Source of the DNA: Cytophagaceae bacterium
Lineage (GTDB): Bacteria; Bacteroidota; Bacteroidia; Cytophagales; Spirosomataceae
DNA length: 64,000 nt
NCBI GenBank assembly: GCA_947460975.1
Contig: CANHGO010000003.1
Coordinates: 1-64,000, forward strand
Direction: 5' to 3'
In this document: piece after piece, positions 62,572-64,000 of the stretch
How positions within the stretch are numbered: the first letter of the stretch is position 1
Layout of the letters: every line of letters starts with the position of its first letter
Made by a program: the position numbers and the translations under genes
The notes under the pieces: model-generated
What the model saw: only the letters and a program-made list of their open reading frames with translations
Databases searched by the model: none
Told to the model about the DNA's origin: nothing

Positions 62572-63617
62572 TAAATTACAAAGAACACCTTATACAGTCA
62601 GGAACTACAATTAATCAAGGTCTTTTACAGCTTGACAAGCTTGCTAAAGATGCAATCTTATTTGTTGTAGATAAAGATGATAAATTAATCGGTGCCCTTA
62701 CTGATGGAGATGTTCGGAGAGGGTTAATTAATGGAGTATCTATCCAAAGTCCGATAAATGACATCATTCAGACAAGCCCCCGGTATATTCAAAAAGGCGA
62801 GAGAGATATTAATAAGGTTGTAAAATTCAGGGAGGATAATTTTCGTATTATACCTGTTGTTGACAGAGATCATCGTGTGGTCAATGTCATAAATTTTCGC
62901 GAATTGCGGTCATATCTTCCACTGGATGCAGTTATTATGGCCGGTGGAAGGGGCCAGCGCTTGGCTCCATTAACGAATACTGTACCTAAACCCTTGTTGA
63001 AAGTAGGCGGTGCTCCAATTATAGAACACAACCTAAATAGGCTGTTGTTGTTTGGAATTGACGACTTCTGGATATCAGTTAATTATTTAGGAAATCAAAT
63101 AGAAGATTTCTTTGGCGATGGAGCCGACCGCAGTGTGAATATTAAATATGTCACGGAGGATAAACCACTAGGCACAATCGGCAGCGTGTCGAATATAGAT
63201 AATTTCCAGCACGACTATGTGCTGATAATTAATTCAGATATACTTACCAATCTCGATTACGAACATTTTTTTATTGAATTCCTCAAACAGGATGCAGACT
63301 TGGCCGTAGTAACAATACCCTATAATGTCAATGTTCCGTATGCGGTTTTGGAGACAAATGATTTTGGAGCGGTAACAAATTTTAAAGAAAAGCCAACTTA
63401 TACGTATTATTCAAATGGCGGAATCTATCTTTTGAAAAGATCAATACTCGCCTTAATACCTAAAGGAGAATTCTTTAATGCTACTGACCTAATGCAGGCT
63501 TTAATCGCTGGAGGCGGCAAAGTGTTTTCTTATCCGATGATTGGTTATTGGTTAGATATTGGCTCCCCGGAAGACTACAAAAGAGCTCAATCAGATATAG
63601 AGCACATCAAATTTTAA
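62568..63617 (+). CDS. ptmE: CBS-pair nucleotidyltransferase, PtmE-like
   Basis: 349 residues. About 1-115 are a CBS pair (GALTDGDVRRGLI, SPINDIIQ). About 118-349 are a sugar nucleotidyltransferase: DAVIMAGGRGQRLAPL, VPKPLLKVGGAPI, EDKPLGTIGSV, INSDILTNLD and WLDIGSPEDY. C. jejuni PtmE has this architecture and makes the GDP-amino sugar feeding LegB. TTG at 62568 overlaps the legG stop, implying coupling. Confidence 0.9.
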   Translation: MINYKEHLIQSGTTINQGLLQLDKLAKDAILFVVDKDDKLIGALTDGDVRRGLINGVSIQSPINDIIQTSPRYIQKGERDINKVVKFREDNFRIIPVVDRDHRVVNVINFRELRSYLPLDAVIMAGGRGQRLAPLTNTVPKPLLKVGGAPIIEHNLNRLLLFGIDDFWISVNYLGNQIEDFFGDGADRSVNIKYVTEDKPLGTIGSVSNIDNFQHDYVLIINSDILTNLDYEHFFIEFLKQDADLAVVTIPYNVNVPYAVLETNDFGAVTNFKEKPTYTYYSNGGIYLLKRSILALIPKGEFFNATDLMQALIAGGGKVFSYPMIGYWLDIGSPEDYKRAQSDIEHIKF

Positions 63618-64000
63618 ATGGAAATATTAATTACACTCTGTGCACGCGGCGGGTCAAAGGGTATACCGGGAAAAAATATCAGAATGATTAACGGAAAGCC
63701 ATTAATTGCTCTGACTATAAATATTGCAAAAACTTTTGCCTTAAAACATAATGCAGATATTGCCCTGTCGACCGATAGTCAGGAAATTAAAAACACAGCC
63801 GGGCTATTTGGAGTAACTTCCAATTATTACAGGCCTTTGGCTTTGTCTGGTGATCAGGCTGGGAAACTGGACACTATCACAGACCTTCTGAGATTCGAAG
63901 AATTGCAAAGGAATAAAAAGTATGATTATGTTCTGGATCTGGATATTACCTCACCACTTAGAAACATACAAGATCTGGAAGAAGCCTTTCTAAAATTACA
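63618..64000 (+). CDS. legF: CMP-legionaminate synthetase (LegF/NeuA), partial at window edge
   Basis: Activates legionaminic acid with CMP. ATG at 63618 follows the PtmE stop directly. The 127 codons seen include ILITLCARGGSKGIPGKNIR (the CMP-sugar synthetase R-GGS-GIP-KN loop), LSTDSQEI and LDLDITSPLR (metal Asp). The frame is open to the last base, so the rest is outside the window. It was identified by reading the end of the window directly. Confidence 0.92.
   Translation, partial: MEILITLCARGGSKGIPGKNIRMINGKPLIALTINIAKTFALKHNADIALSTDSQEIKNTAGLFGVTSNYYRPLALSGDQAGKLDTITDLLRFEELQRNKKYDYVLDLDITSPLRNIQDLEEAFLKL

Overview
The window comes from a low- to mid-GC member of the Bacteroidota, most likely Cytophagales. 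Signs are Bacteroidota-type TAnnTTTG promoter boxes close to start codons, a GH3-serine hydrolase fusion, a PD40-OmpA protein, LptG/LptB, a DUF983 protein and a DUF6922-like/AbiEii pair. Genus cannot be fixed from the sequence alone. No IS element, prophage, rRNA or CRISPR array was seen.

Region 1 (1-27.4 kb) is mainly housekeeping: rpmA, an Nfu-type Fe-S protein, tpiA, a GH3-serine hydrolase with three tightly coupled genes behind it, tRNA-Gly and tRNA-Leu, an Lrp regulator, tgt, a 1215-residue ThuA/dehydrogenase/cupredoxin protein with its Gfo/Idh partner, a DUF983-LptG-EamA operon, a small HAD/AKR operon, rnr, and the run M28 peptidase-gcvT-comB-like-thrC.

Region 2 (27.4-42.8 kb, mostly minus strand) holds a tight operon of two nucleotide-sugar epimerases, a GT2 polyprenyl-phosphate glycosyltransferase, two paralogous GT-C-like membrane proteins and a DoxX-like protein. 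A third GT-C-like gene sits between recJ and a duplicated recJ 3' end, which marks an insertion scar. Next come a DUF6922-like antitoxin with a truncated AbiEii-type toxin, a sugar transferase, a Cys/Met PLP enzyme, a phytanoyl-CoA dioxygenase-like protein and lptB. A dispersed heptanucleotide array family (ATTACCT) occurs at five intergenic places from 20.8 to 42.1 kb, three of them against the stop codons of minus-strand genes.

Region 3 (43.2-64.0 kb, all plus strand) is a surface-glycan locus. It starts with a PglK/MsbA-like ABC flippase. A first module follows: HddC-like nucleotidyltransferase, CBS-HddA-like kinase, a NeuB-SAF-TIM-barrel fusion, GmhA, a CMP-sugar synthetase-like protein, aminotransferase, SDR and GNAT. 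This suggests a heptose- or ulosonate-type sugar that I cannot match to a known pathway. A second module is a recognisable legionaminic-acid pathway: LegB, LegC, a NeuD-like acyltransferase, LegI, LegG, PtmE and a LegF cut by the window edge. The order of its last four genes resembles the Campylobacter jejuni locus. Both modules carry related CBS-pair domains fused to different enzymes.
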